From assembly GCF_964355755.1 (NCBI RefSeq), contig NC_092676.1, forward strand, positions 23,480,288-23,544,287: DNA of 64,000 nt. The letters run 5' to 3'. A program made the translations under genes and the position numbers. Position 1 is the stretch's first letter. Each line of letters begins with the position of its first letter. This document shows positions 1 to 13,085 of the stretch, piece by piece. The notes beneath the pieces were generated by a model. That model was not told the DNA's origin. It ran no database searches and saw only the letters and a list, made by a program, of their open reading frames with translations. This DNA is from Antedon mediterranea. Its lineage: Eukaryota > Echinodermata > Crinoidea > Comatulida > Antedonidae.

Positions 1-447
1 ATTTTTATGCAATAAAGTTTCTCGCCGACGATCTCTCGGCCTACATTGAAGGATTAACGAAAACATTAAGTACGCAGTATTAATAACGCCGCAATTAGAG
101 CCGTTCTCGACAATTCTATAAATCGTTCTATTTCCAGATAGCATTGAATAACTTAAAAAAACATCAACCTATCCTTTTGTAAAAATCATCAAATTGGCAT
201 AATGTGTAGACTAATTAAATTCGGTTGTAACATTAATCTCAACTCATTAAAACACCCACACATAATCACATGATAGTGCATGTTAATGATATATTCAACA
301 TTTGCAGTATTTTTTTGTTTGAAAGAACCATAGATTCAATAATATTTTTACTTCAAAATGTATTGTTTTTAGATCCTTTGGTTCAATTGTTAACGATTTA
401 ATCTAAACAATATAGGCCCCTAATTCGTTATTTCGTTTAATTCGAAA

Positions 448-716
448 TTAAAGATGTATTGTCCGCCTTTTTTAAATACCATTTTAATGTCACATAATAC
501 CGTAGTTATCCACTACTGTATGACCAAAAATTGATTTAGGCCTACCTGAAAAAACTGAAATTTAAAGCAAAAAATGGTCAAATTGGCTGCCATTTTTTTT
601 GGTTAAATTTAACCATTTATTGTGTTATATTATAAGTGAAAACATAAACTATTCAAAATCTGATTTAATTAATCTTCATTTTTCATGTTTTTGAGGGACA
701 ATACATATGTAAGCGG
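448..716. mobile_element. MITE, family E
   Basis: Ends are inverted: AAAGATGTATTGTCC at the left and GGGACAATACAT at the right. The interior, which includes a poly-T stretch followed by GGTTAAATTTAACC, matches related elements at 16325-16617, 22280-22498 and 42830-43140. It is a non-autonomous DNA element with no coding capacity. Confidence 0.5.
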
Positions 717-1057
717 AATTCGGCAGTGTGTTGCGTCGCTAATCTCGTTTGAACAATCATATTAGTATAGTTATAGAAAAAACAATCGAATTCAATCACA
801 TTCAACTTTATACTTTTCTTAATATGTTCTCATTTATCTGCAATTTCAACTCTATGTCTTCTTTTAGGTGTACTTTAGCCTACAGTGCATTCTTGAAATC
901 TCAAGCGCGGTCAATGCAGCAGGGTGAACCATGTTGGCAGGTGAAGGCCTGTCATGTCTTGTAACTCAACACTGATATATCGATACTTATCCATGTATCT
1001 GTCAAGAGTTACATATGTAAATTCGACAAAAAAATTTGGTTCTGGACATGAGAATGT

Positions 1058-2050
1058 TCATTATCATTATCGTATTGACTGAAAATTGCTATCATAATGC
1101 TTGGCTCTTTTGTTTTGTGCTCAGATACCGTAGTTAAATTACGATATACACAGCATTAAAAAATGACGTATACCCTAGTTTACACACGCACGTCATTATT
1201 CAGTGCCTGTATACACGTCACTATCCCATTCAGTGATGTAATTTTATCATTATCGTATTACTGACAATTGCTATCATGATGCTTGGCTCTTAAAAGTGTT
1301 GTGCTCAGATACCGTAGTTTTTCACGCTGCTGCTCTAGCCTGCTACGTCCCATTAGGACTACTCAATCAGAAGCTAAAGCAAGCAGCAGTTATAGTTCTA
1401 AGGACGACATTTTTTAGAAAATGGAAACTCCACTATAATTTATAGATATCCAGCTGCTAGACCCAAAAACGTCTGGGAAAAGAGTCTATTAGGACATGCT
1501 AAAAGTACAACTCCCAAAGCATTTCTGGTATTTATGAGTTCCATTTGACTGTAATACTGACTTTTGACTGTAAATTCACTGTCAGATATTCATTGAATTA
1601 TTATCAAAACAGTCCATTAAAGTTTGTGTTTGTAATAGGATACTTCAAACTTGAAATATCTAGGGTGATGAAGTGACCCCCAGACTTCACCTTAGCAATA
1701 CAATTAACTAAAGTGACAGAAATGGAGTATTCACTTCTAACAAAAAAATAATATTTATTCACATATAAAAAGAGAAAAGAAACCCCAAAACCATTGTCTG
1801 ACAGACAATTTAAGTATTTGTTGCTTTAAATTACATTTTCAGGTAAAAACTATTAGGCCTATGTGACAATAAAACGACACATTCAAAAACATTTGAAATA
1901 AAAAATATTTTTCAATAAGCGAGCAGCGTTTTTTGTAGGAAATATTTCTTGTTTAAATTACGATATTATACAGTATTAAAAATGACGTATAGTTTACACA
2001 CGCACGTCATTATTCAGTGCATGTATACACATCACTATCCCATTCGGTAA
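1058..2050. repeat. Interspersed direct repeats (two kinds)
   Basis: A block of about 80 bp ending GCTCAGATACCGTAGTT occurs at 1058-1137 and again at about 1238-1320. A second block containing TTTACACACGCACGTCATTA occurs at about 1136-1240 and at 1956-2050. The copies are nearly identical and co-oriented, so they are recent duplications. A degraded relative of MITE family E may lie between them (about 1740-1920). Confidence 0.55.
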
Positions 2051-5029
2051 CGTGTCGATACCAATACGTTTAGAGTCGACCGTCGACCCGTCGTTACTAG
2101 GGTCACACCCACTCCGGTCACAAAGATGGGTCATGACATTTTTTTTTTAAATAAAAGTACAGTTAGGCCTAAATTTGATTCGCTACGGTAGCAATTTAAA
2201 ATAAAAACCTAAAATATTTGTGTTTAAAATATCCAATACATGATCCTATAAACTATATCTGAATAGGTCGACTAGCAAGTTTCTCCATTTATACGATGTC
2301 GCATTTGCATAGACCTATTATCTATTTTATATGTCTGCTAATGACAATCAATAAATGATATTCCTGCTTGAATACATAATTAGTGCTCGCAGCATAAGAT
2401 GGTATGCTACGCATGTCATTATCCACTTCTAAATCTTTAGGCTGTCTCTGGGCGCACATGATTCAGAGACCATACAACCGATATGAGATCAAACGTGTCC
2501 AAATAATTATGTAGATATGATAATTTCTTTCCACAGAGATTGTATTATGCATATGAAATATTAAATTGTATGAAATTGATAATTACAATTCGAAAAAGCA
2601 ATTAGTGTAAGACAAATCAGTAAGCCATGATGTGAAGAAATGATTTCCAAATATGGAAAGCTTTTTTTGGTGCGGTTCTCTCTTGCTGGGCAGACAACCA
2701 GGTGCTATGGCTCGAATAGCAGACGAAAACAAGCATGGAACACTTTAAAACACAAAAAGTACAAGAGAACGCCATGTGTGCACCTCGTTGTTACAGCATC
2801 CAAGTAGATATTGTGTTAACAGCAGTAATGTAAACCCATTGAGAGCGGCCAGTCATTACACTAATTTAGCTTGTTAAGCACTCTCGAGGCTATATTTTGT
2901 AAAACACCAAACATTAATTAATCGATAAAACGAATAATGAATTCAGCTGTTGGGTACTCATGTCATTTAATAGGATTAAGCTGTGTGATACTATAGTAAT
3001 GTATAACGATGTAATTTCAGTCCAAACAAGCGCTTCTTTATATAATGATCTTTTAGATAATAATTTCCTTGGTTACATACACGTTTGTTTTAACACATTA
3101 CATCTGTTACCATGTGTATACAATGTGTAATGTGAAATACTAACGTATTTGGGATGATATAAAGGGCAATAATTAACTAGCAACAACCCCAAGGCGAAAC
3201 AATCAATTTGGTGCGCAAGTTCAACAGTTGATAACATAGTACAGCTTTTTGTACGCGCGCGTAAACTTTGTGTTTGCCGTACGTACGCGCGTTTGAGAAG
3301 TGATCAAAATGAAAATTACGCGAATAGGCTTACAGTTTAACGTTTAAACAACTACGCCAAGATAATTTTATGTAGAAAATGTTAATTTATATTTGCTAGG
3401 ATATTGATTAAGTATTAAAATAATAACAATATGCAGATATAAAAATAAACATGCTAGGACTCACATGGTTACATTTTAGTAATCTTAAAAATAGATAAAT
3501 GTCATTTAGCTCGGAACTATAAAAGAATTAGAAATCTCTATAGAGTTTAGGCTGATGGATTTGTAAGGACTTAAGTCATAAGTCAATGAGTCGTATCATG
3601 GAAGGACTACATGGTTGTATGAATAGGACATGAAGTTCAAAAGTGGAAGGCTGGAAATGTATATGAATAAATATATATGTAACAAAACATTAAGTCAAAT
3701 GTTTTCCATTACAAAAACAAGCTTAAGTCAAAGTATAATACGCATGATTTAGAGTGTTTAAATACACCTCAGACGCAACACATGGCATCTATTTCTAGTT
3801 CAGAAAAACTTTGGGTTTAAAGTGAAGTTAAGAATGGCACAAATACACATACACATAAAAATAATTCTTTAGATATTTTTAACTGTAATTTTTCTCAATT
3901 TAAATGTATTATTAATGAAATTATTTAAATTTTCTTTTTAATTTGTATATATTTATATTGGCTCATTTTTTATAGTTTAGTTTTTATTTTCAACCTGTTA
4001 TTGGTGTTTTACACTGTTGGTTTGATATAAAGAATAAAGAATACACAATACAGATACACACAGAACCTGGCATAGAAACAACATTCATTTCAACAATTTG
4101 CCAATTAGGCATTTGGTGAAAAAGAGTCCTAACTTATAACCATTCTCAAATAAAATTAGATGAAATATAGTTTTACTGCTTGTGTTGTCGGCTTTACGTT
4201 TTCGAACGACGGTACGCCTATTTGAAAAAAAAAGATATAACACAGAATGCTGTCTGCAGTGGACAGGTGTTTAATTATAATAAATCTGTTTGAAATTACA
4301 TTTCTGGATAACCATTATGAAATCATCATCTAGGCCTTATATAATCATGAACATTTAATGAATTCTTATTATATACAAGTTTCAGGTAAGACTTAGACTT
4401 TCCCCAAGTTTGTAGTTATTGTATTTTTTATGTTAGTCCCAACAATCGGCGTTTCGATTTTCGTCCTAAAACTACAGTTTACGGGCTCAAGTAGTATACG
4501 TATGAAACGCCATATATGCCAAAATGTTTATCTTTTTACTAATATTAAGTCAAAAATCTGTCTAGAACCTAGACTAGGTCTAGCCGTAACACAAGAAGAT
4601 TCTATAAGCGTACTACATTTCAAATAATATATAATTTTGTATAACCATCATTATGTCATCCACAACCATCAGTGTGTGTAACCTTAACACAGTTGTACAG
4701 TTTTATAAGAATAATAGTATGTTTCCACAATAATTCTTGTATCATCAATCCTCGTTAGCCGGCAAATGTTCGTTTACCACCGAATATATTTGACATCGTC
4801 TGTGATTTATTTGAAGTTGAAGCACGACAACATACCATGGGGAGTTGCAATTAATGCACACGTCACTAATTTACCTAATTAAGGCGTCATAAAGTGTCAC
4901 AGTTTGCTTCAGTAATTCTATACGCACAGTAGATCAATAGTAGTGTATGACAGGCCAACTTCGACAAAATGAAGACTATACAGAGGAAATAATTGACCCA
5001 TGGGGAACTTATTTCTCCATGATCTACCT

Positions 5030-5345
5030 AAGCCAGTCTACACTAGACAACTTTACCAAACATTTGTTTGCAAACTTCCAATATTTGGAAAGGTTCTCAG
5101 ACTATGTTAATGGCTGTATTTTTGTCTACCTGTAATGTCACATGACTACAAAACTGTGATTTGCAGAAGTTATAAATTCCAGCAAAGTTTGTCAAGATTA
5201 TGGCACACTTCTGCAAATTAGATTTCTGCAGTTTGCCCAAATGTGTCGACTGATCTACACTCAAATCTTTGCAACATGTTATTGCCAAACTCGGTGTTTG
5301 CTCAAGTTTCAAAATTAAAGTTTGTTAGTGTGATGCTAGTATAGA
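5030..5345. mobile_element. Degenerate inverted-repeat element
   Basis: Begins AGTCTACACTAGACAAC and ends with AAAGTTTGTTAGTGTGATG followed by TAGTATAGACAG, an imperfect inverted pair. The interior repeats short GTTTGCAAAC-type palindromes. It belongs to the same group as the elements at 5685-5776 and 5776-5975. Confidence 0.4.
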
Positions 5346-5575
5346 CAGGTTCAGATCAGTTATCAACAGGAAACATGCAATGATAACAATTTCTTCTCTA
5401 TGGAATCCACTTTTGACTCTAAGTGAGTGAAATTATCTAAGAGTAGTTTAAAAACTCATTTATTGAGCAAATTTCAGGATTTTTTTGGAATTGGCGCTAT
5501 ATATATACATCATTCACATCATTTAAATTTCATACCTATTTTTGGTTGTTAAATAGAAATACTACTTTATTTCAG

Positions 5576-6873
5576 AATGTGTGTGACTCATGGAGATGTA
5601 TTTCTACACTATATAAGACCTGGGCAGTTCGTAGATTCACCGGAATGGTTAGCAACTGATGGAACTAAACGGACATTTCAGGTAAAGCTCTCTACACTAG
5701 CCAATTTTAATTTGAAAATTTGAACAAACTACGAGTTTGGAAAGAAAGTTTTACAAAGTTTGCTAGTGTAGACTAGATGATAAATGACAGCAAGCTGCAG
5801 GAAACTAGTTTGCAGAAGTTAGGCCGTGCACGTTCTTGACAAATGTAGTTTGCTGAGGTTTGCGAACTCAGCAAATCAACTGGTAGACCTACTTGGCAGT
5901 CGCGGTCCTTCACAAGTGGCAAATTCAGAGTTTGCAAACAAAAGTTCGATAAAGTTTGCTAGTGTACACGAGGCTTAAGCTCTGTCTTCACTAGCAAACT
6001 GTATGTAAAAAAAGATGTGCCTATATATGGAAATATCACTACCATATTTGGGCACATCTCACTCCAATTTGAGTCTAGACAGAGGTTAAGTTTGTCAACT
6101 GACACTAGTAACCTTTGGAACACTTCCCTTGATAAACTTGGAGTTTGCGAACAAAGTTTACATTAGCAAACTTTGCAAACTCAGGTTTCGGCAAAAATTG
6201 TTGGTGTATACCAATTGACAAAACTAGTTTGCAAAAGTTACGCCGTACCTTCTTGGCAAACTAGTATACTGATGTTTGTGAACCAGGATGGTGTTATCAT
6301 GTAGATGACAAAATAAGTCTAGTCTTGCAGTTTACAAACAGAAGTTTAGGTTCCTAATAAAAAGGAAACCGTCTGTGTAGATAGTATTTAAGAACCTCTC
6401 TAAACAGTGACAATTTAACTGACTGGGAAGGAACATGGTTGTTATGATGCTTGATAGTTCTTTTCTTGTTCTAGGTAACTATTACTGCTGACGAAGACTG
6501 TCGATACGTCCAGTGGTCAAGAAGAAAGTTAGAATCCTTCCTTAAAAGAGAACCTTTCATGAAAGTGGTTATGCAGACTTGTGTTGGTAAAGATGTATCA
6601 CAAAAGTTATACGCTATCAGTCAAGGCGAAAAACGGATGCCAAATGCCACACTCCGATCACCTTCTTCACTGGAAGAGCAAGACGATGTGGAATGGATGA
6701 ACGAGGATACGGGCTTGCTACGTCACAAATGGGAGCCAGTAGTAGACGATGATGACGAATTCAGACGTGATAGTGATCAAAGTGCAGCTTCGGCGGTCAA
6801 CATTCGACAGAGCATCGCATCAGGAAGAGGTGTTGAGTCTACAAACGATGATGGCGCACATCGCACTGCATAG
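5576..6873 (+). CDS. POPDC: Popeye domain-containing protein (POPDC/BVES family), 3' part
   Basis: Two coding exons: 5576-5681 (enters with one base of a split codon) and 6475-6873 (stop TAG). POPDC proteins are three-pass plasma-membrane proteins with a cytosolic cAMP-binding Popeye domain, acting in muscle and epithelia. The sequence reads HYIRPGQFVDSPEW and then FQVTITADEDCRYVQWS, which carry the two diagnostic cAMP-site motifs DSPE and FQVT. The end of the domain, VGKDVSQKLYAI, follows. The remaining ~80 residues are an acidic and Ser-rich tail, variable in the family. Splice sites are consensus (TTTCAG/AATG, CAG/GTAAAG, TTCTAG/GTAACT). The transmembrane segments and the N-terminal half of the Popeye domain are not in the visible exons, so this is the end of a longer gene. 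The intron between the two exons is packed with MITE debris. Which vertebrate paralogue (BVES, POPDC2 or POPDC3) it matches is not resolved. An AATAAA near 7346 may be the polyadenylation signal. Confidence 0.9.
5685..5975. mobile_element. One or two degenerate MITEs in the POPDC intron
   Basis: A 5' end TCTACACTAGCCAA pairs with AAGTTTGCTAGTGTAGACTAG at about 5756-5776. A second segment ends AAGTTTGCTAGTGTACACGAGG at about 5972. These are stacked short DNA elements without coding capacity. Confidence 0.4.
5976..6086. mobile_element. MITE family A, short divergent copy
   Basis: Starts AAGCTCTGTCTTCACTAG and ends GTCTAGACAGAGGTT. The interior carries the family core, ATCACTACCATATTTGGGCA. It lies inside the last visible POPDC intron. 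Confidence 0.55.
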
Positions 6874-7144
6874 CCGTTCCCATTTTTCACCGCATGTATA
6901 TTCATTGCATGGTAACAGGTTCACTTTAGTGTGATGCATGTAACTCAAGGGTTCCCAAAGGGGGAACTATTTGGCACGGTCACTCGTGTAAACTATCAAA
7001 AATTGTTTCCCAAAACGGCAATGTAATCGTACCGTGCGCAAACAAAACCTTATCTAGACGCAAATAGGCTTTAGACCAACACAAAATTTCTCAAAATATA
7101 TAAATTAGGTATAACTTTACGCTAAAGCTCTGTTCAAGGACGTG

Positions 7145-7319
7145 AAGCTTTGTTCCCACTAAGACGCAACGCAAGGACATAAACCGCAACGACGTAAGAC
7201 GCTACGCAAGCGTTTCGCCCAGCGGGTTCGCCCAGTGGGAACCAAGCTTAAGCGCAAATCATCTCATCGTGATTGGTCAATTACTTGTGTTGAGTTTCGT
7301 CCTAGTGGGAAACAAGCTT
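7145..7319. mobile_element. MITE family B
   Basis: Inverted ends AAGCTTTGTTCCCACTA and TAGTGGGAAACAAGCTT, with internal GACGCAACGCAAGGAC-type sequence. Same family as the fuller copies at 37043-37225 and 62141-62321. Confidence 0.65.
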
Positions 7320-7928
7320 TTAACTTTTTTTTCGGGGTTTACTTTACAATAAACTGACTGCCCGCCAACTGGTTCAATACAAAATGATTGAAACAATAAT
7401 CACGTATAGAGCGCTGTATTTCTGATTCAGCATTTTCTTATGAATTGGACTCTGTCAGAATTGATATTTTGTATACATGCCTCGAGGCATGAAAGTTCTA
7501 TATTCCGAACATATATAATTATCGTCCCACAGACAATACGTTTTGATTACTTTCCATGACGTTGAAAGCAGCAACATGAAATACATTAATGCAGATGAGA
7601 GCACGCACGAGCGGTCACGCGCGCGTAAATGACTGCGCATTTTCGGCGAAATATGTATTAGTCGTCACATGACCAAACTTAATTACGATTATTACAGTAT
7701 AATTAGCTTCAACATGCATTGCTACGATTTACGGCAGCTAGGAGACACATTCGGGACCCAGCAAACTTGTCCCCTTAATTGTTTCTTCTGAATAATTTGG
7801 CCTTATAAGGGTATCAAATGGAAAAGTGAAATTATTATTATAATCTAGCACGACGTCATTGCGTACAGAAAAATAATCATCCATGCGTATTAACCAAAAT
7901 GTTTGATTTTTATGAAAACACACGCGTA

Positions 7929-8056
7929 AAGCTCTGTCTACACTATCAAAGTTTATGTGACAAAAAAAATATGAACATGATGATGTCATATCACTACCAT
8001 ACTTGGGCACATCACACTTTTTTTGTCACACTAGTTTGATAGTGTAGACAGAGCTT
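7929..8056. mobile_element. MITE family A
   Basis: Terminal inverted repeats AAGCTCTGTCTACACTATCA and TGATAGTGTAGACAGAGCTT, flanked by TA on both sides, as expected for a Tc1/mariner-type target duplication. The core ATCACTACCATA...GGGCACATCACAC is shared by all copies in the window. Confidence 0.8.
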
Positions 8057-10836
8057 TAAGCTTATGGCTACGATAAAACCCCGACAAGCCCTCATCGAGA
8101 CTTATACGAACATCGATTCCACTGTATATAATAAGCCATATATATTAATAAATGCTGCTATGCAAGTTTCACGTAGAGGTAAAATCCATCAATAAAGGTA
8201 ATATTACTAGCTACAAATAATTCGATATAAAATATTTCAAATATCGAATTATTTGGCTTACACGGATTTTGTTAAAAACTATTTCAGCATGCACAAATAC
8301 ATGTGACATTTAAAAATCGATATATTCTTAATTGTGAAGTAACGGTACCGTAAATATTTTACCATATTTAATAATTAATTTTTCTGACCTTATTGCCTTA
8401 TTGTGTATTCATAAACGAGTTTGTTTATACGAACGCAGTGATATTTAGGTTGAAATGTTGATACAAGGATGTAATCATATAATAATTACTATAATTCAGT
8501 GTCACGGTCCATATGGAAAATACCATGAAGTACACAATTCAAATACTGAAAACCATATGGTTCTGTTATATTTCTAGGTTTAATGCCATTGGTCATGCCC
8601 AATAAATTGTTGCGTATTTAAATTGTACCACAGTACACAAGCGTAACGAATATACACATAAAATTGCGCTATGATACTACGACTACCCTAAATTCAGAGA
8701 TTAGCATCAATAATGCTACATGTATGAATTTTATTAGATCATATTATTTTATCGTTCACGATTCGAGCAAAAATCGCGTTGTATTGTAAATGTCAAAAAA
8801 GATTTTCTATACATTCTGCACTTTATGTTAGTGAACACCTTTTATATTTTAAACGTTTCAATCTGCCTTTTCCTACTTTATTTTGTAGTGCACGTTTTAG
8901 ATTGTAATGAAATATCCATATATACATTTCACATAAAGTCGTATCGTGTAAATACATTCGCCATCATGCCGTCGTCCTTTTATAAGACCTGTAATCACGT
9001 CCCGCGCACGCACACCGTCATTACCTACCGATTCGCATTCTATTCATCCCGACACGTGCTTGAAACACAACCCCCCATCCCTCCCTGAGCCTATACAAAA
9101 TAAAAGTTCCACTACTTTCTTTCCAATGTTCAACACAATACAAATGCTAAGATTGTGTATATCGCAGTGTGTATATATACAAATCATATTTATTATTACA
9201 ATATTCTAATATACTTGGCAGATTTGATTGATTTTGCAAAGGTCTTTAATAGTTTAATGATCTATACTTAATTAATGTTAACCATTGCCAATTCTAGATC
9301 ACTCGCCATACCCTAGGGCAATGTCAATGTCAACTGTTATAAAACTATCTTTCCAAGTCTTCCAACACACCATCATATCGTAAAAGGTAGAAAACTCCAA
9401 ATTTCTAAACATTCATTTCGTCTTATTTTTATAGGTGAAATGTTGGCTAGAAATCACGTGATGACACCATTTGGAAGTTTTTCCGAACATGTAACATCTG
9501 TGTAATCAGACGATAACTGGTCATTGCAAAAAAAGAAAAAGATCTTTCTTGAAAAGTTACCAGTAAGGACGCGCTGGTGTGAAACTATGGGTTCATTTCT
9601 GTTAAGAACACCAACGGACGAAAACAGTTATGATTCCAGATGACGGTCGGTCGGTCTGTCCGGTCGTCTAGTTCTAAGTTGTACAGATTTTTGAATGAAT
9701 TTGAGATTTTGTGGATTGCTGAAACGTGTATGTATTCAATTTGTAGCCACGAGTAAAGTATGACGGTGAAACCGATAAATCAGCTAGACATGACTTGATA
9801 TATTTAACACTATCAAAGATTTATTCATCAACATTTTGATTTATATTTTTTTGCCATTTTTTAAAGCAAAAAACACATTTTAAACTTTTATTTAGAATTT
9901 GTGTGACATTGGTATCGATTGGATTAAAGTTTATATTTTTTTTTCAATTTATTTATAAACTCAATTATTTCTCTATATTAAGTAGGCCTAAACGAGGTTC
10001 ACAAATAAAGCATTCCATTTTCGTGAGTTCGTTTGGTAAAATTTCAGTTACAAATTCAGAAAGAAATTACGGCGTTTTACCACCCCTAAACTGCCCTAGC
10101 TACATTGTTTTTAAAATCCTAACTCTTGTCTAGGCCGAATCTACACACCTAACACAAGCAATGGTTTCTTCGGAAATTGTCATCGTAAAAATAAATTATC
10201 TATTCATGTTTAAAATAATTGCCAAATAACATAGGCCTATAATCAGAATTGGTTTTTTTTAAATGATAAAAAAATCATGGCTTTGGACAAGTATACATGG
10301 TGTAACTCCACTTCAAATTGTGCTATAGCCCCTAAGCTAATTTGGGCGTATACTACAATACAGTAATTTAAATACAAGGAACGCACTCCTCCTATGCAAT
10401 ATTTTCTTGTATATCTATAGTGTAAAATTCGATCAAACTATAATATTTAAATTCATGTTAAAGGGATACGGATGCAATGTACACTTTTAAAAGTTATATC
10501 CTAACATATTTAGCATGAATATCATATAAATATAAACTTACACTATGATTATTAATTAAATTATATAAAGCAATAATAATATGGAAACTGTATATTTACT
10601 AAATATTTAAGACATTTATTCTCCTATAAATGTCGCTCTGGGTTTATTTATATTTTTTATTGCTTTTTAAAAAAAATATTTAAAGATCTATTTGCGATGC
10701 AGTGATTGTTGTGATAACTGTCTTGTTATACGTTAACTTGTATTATTCTCTATACATTAATGCAGTATAAGAACCCTCTATTAGGGGACATCTTCAAAGT
10801 GTCACCTTAACAAAGCGTGTTCCATGAACAGGGTTT

Positions 10837-13085
10837 GTGCTTTATAGCGTTAAAACATATTGTCCCTGATTTGCTTAAAGGGAAAGTGTCCCTCTAATAA
10901 TGGTGTTCCCTAAATAGGGGTTGGGTTTAGCGTTAAAACATATTGTCCCTGATTTGCTTAAAGGGAAAGTGTCCCTCTAATAATGGTGTTCCCTGAATAG
11001 GGGTTGGGTTTAGTGTTAATACATATTGTCCCTCATTTGCTTAAAGGGAAAGTGTCCCTCTAATAATGGTGTTCCCTGAATAGGGGTTGGGTTTAGCGTT
11101 AAAACATATTGTCCCTGATTTGCTTAAAGGGAAAGTGTCCCTCTAATAATGGTGTTCCCTGAATAGGGGTTGGGTTTAGTGTTAATACATATTGTCCCTC
11201 ATTTGCTTAAAGGGAAAGTGTCCCTCTAATAATGGTGTTCCCTGAATAGGGGTTGGGTTTAGCGTTAAAACATATTGTCCCTCATTTGCTTAAAGGGAAA
11301 GTGTCCCTCTAATAATGGTGTTCCCTGAATAGGGGTTGGGTTTAGTGTTAATACATATTGTCCCTCATTTGCTTAAAGGGAAAGTGTCCCTCTAATAATG
11401 GTGTTCCCTGAATAGGGGTTGGGTTTAGTGTTAATACATATTGTCCCTCATTTGCTTAAAGGGAAAGTGTCCCTCTAATAATGGTGTTCCCTAAATAGGG
11501 GTTGGGTTTAGTGTTAAAACATATTGTCCCTCATTTGCTTAAAGGGAAAGTGTCCCTCTAATAATGGTGTTCCCTGAATAGGGGTTGGGTTTAGTGTTAA
11601 TACATATTGTCCCTCATTTGCTTAAAGGGAAAGTGTCCCTCTAATAATGGTGTTCCCTGAATAGGGGTTGGGTTTAGTGTTAATACATATTGTCCCTCAT
11701 TTGCTTAAAGGGAAAGTGTCCCTCTAATAATGGTGTTCCCTGAATAGGGGTTGGGTTTAGTGTTAATACATATTGTCCCTCATTTGCTTAAAGGGAAAGT
11801 GTCCCTCTAATAATGGTGTTCCCTGAATAGGGGTTGGGTTTAGTGTTAATACATATATTGTCCCTCATTTGCTTAAAGGGAAAGTGTCCCTCTAATAATG
11901 GTGTTCCCTGAATAGGGGTTGGGTTTAGTGTTAATACATATATTGTCCCTCATTTGCTTAATGGGAAAGTGTCCCTCTAATAATGGTGTTCCCTGAATAG
12001 GGGTTGGGTTTAGTGTTAATACATATATTGCCCCTCATTTGCTTAAAGGGAAAGTGTCCCTCTAATAAGGGTGTTCCCTGAATAGGGGTTGGGTTTAGCG
12101 TTAAAACATTATATTGCCCCTCATTTGCTTAAAGGGAAAGTGTCCTCTAATAATGGTGTTCCCTGAATAGGGGTTGGGTTTAGTGTTAATACATATATTT
12201 CCCCTCATTTGCTTAAAGGGAAAGTGTCCCTCTAATAATGGTGTTCCCTGAATAGGGGTTGGGTTTAGTGTTAATACATATATTGTCCCTCATTTGCTTA
12301 AGGGAAAGTGTCCCTCTAATAATGGTGTTCCCTGAATAGGGGTTGGGTTTAGTGTTAATACATATATTGCCCCTCATTTGCTTAAGGTAAAGTGTCCTCT
12401 AATAAGGGTGTTCCCTGAATAGGGGTTGGGTTTAGCGTTAAAACATTATATTGCCCCTGATTTGCTTAAGGGAAAGTGTCCTCTAATAAGGGTATTCCCT
12501 GAATAGGGGTTGGGTTTAGCGTTAAAACATATATTGCCCCTCATTTGCTTAAGGTAAAGTGTCCTCTAATAAGGGTGTTCCCTGAATAGGGGTTGGGTTT
12601 AGCGTTAAAACATATATTGCCCCTCATTTGCTTAAGGTAAAGTGTCCTCTAATAAGGGTGTTCCCTGAATAGGGGTTGGGTTTAGTGTTAAAACATATAT
12701 TTCCCCTCATTTGCTTAAGGTAAAGTGTCCTCTAATAAGGGTGTTCCCTGAATAGGGGTTGGGTTTAGTGTTAATACATATATTGCCCCTCATTTGCTTA
12801 AGGGAAAGTGTCCTCTAATAAGGGTGTTCCCTGAATAGGGGTTGGGTTTAGCGTTAAAACATATATTGCCCCTCATTTGCTTAAGGTAAAGTGTCCTCTA
12901 ATAAGTGTGTTCCCTGAATAGGGGTTGGGTTTAGTGTTAAAACATATATTTCCCCTCATTTGCTTAAGGTAAAGTGTCCTCTAATAAGGGTGTTCCCTGA
13001 ATAGGGGTTGGGTTTAGTGTTAATACATATATTGCCCCTCATTTGCTTAAGAGGAAAGTGCCCCCTAATAGGGGTTTCCGCTGAA
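10837..13085. repeat. Tandem array of about 26-27 units, period about 83 bp
   Basis: The landmark GGGGTTGGGTTTAG recurs every 82-85 bp from 10917 to 13010. Left-hand units are almost identical (exact 83-bp spacing at 10901, 10984 and 11067). Right-hand units, beyond about 11850, gain ATATTG and GCCCCTC variants and lose bases in the AAAGTGTCC segment. No open frame spans the array. The unit resembles part of a dispersed element seen at 39335-39615. Confidence 0.95.

Larger units (their letters stand above)
1..5575. other. Gene-poor left flank, probably upstream/intron of the POPDC gene
   Basis: I find no convincing coding exon here. The longest open frames (around 750-960, 4430-4630 and 4950-5135) resemble no family and are AT-rich chance frames. 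The POPDC exon at 5576 begins inside a codon, so at least one upstream coding exon must exist. It is either beyond the left edge or too diverged for me to see. Repeats noted: a MITE near 448-713, direct repeats at 1058-1320 and 1956-2050, and degenerate inverted-repeat elements from about 5030 onward. The rest is AT-rich non-coding DNA in which I see nothing specific. Confidence 0.5.
6874..10836. other. Gene-free stretch between POPDC and the 83-bp array
   Basis: The beginning probably contains the POPDC 3' UTR. It holds a family B MITE (7145-7319) and a family A MITE (7929-8056). The rest is AT-rich with no open frame that I recognise; the frames at about 8825-9088 and 9903-10133 have no familiar motif. 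Confidence 0.5.

Noticed and set aside
4947-5135. Candidate upstream exon of the POPDC gene
   Set aside because: The 62-codon frame has no Popeye-domain similarity and overlaps a degenerate inverted-repeat element.
10837-13085. Regular repeats that could be read as a CRISPR array
   Set aside because: There are no unique spacers: the whole 83-bp unit repeats. The window is clearly eukaryotic with spliced genes. It is a minisatellite.
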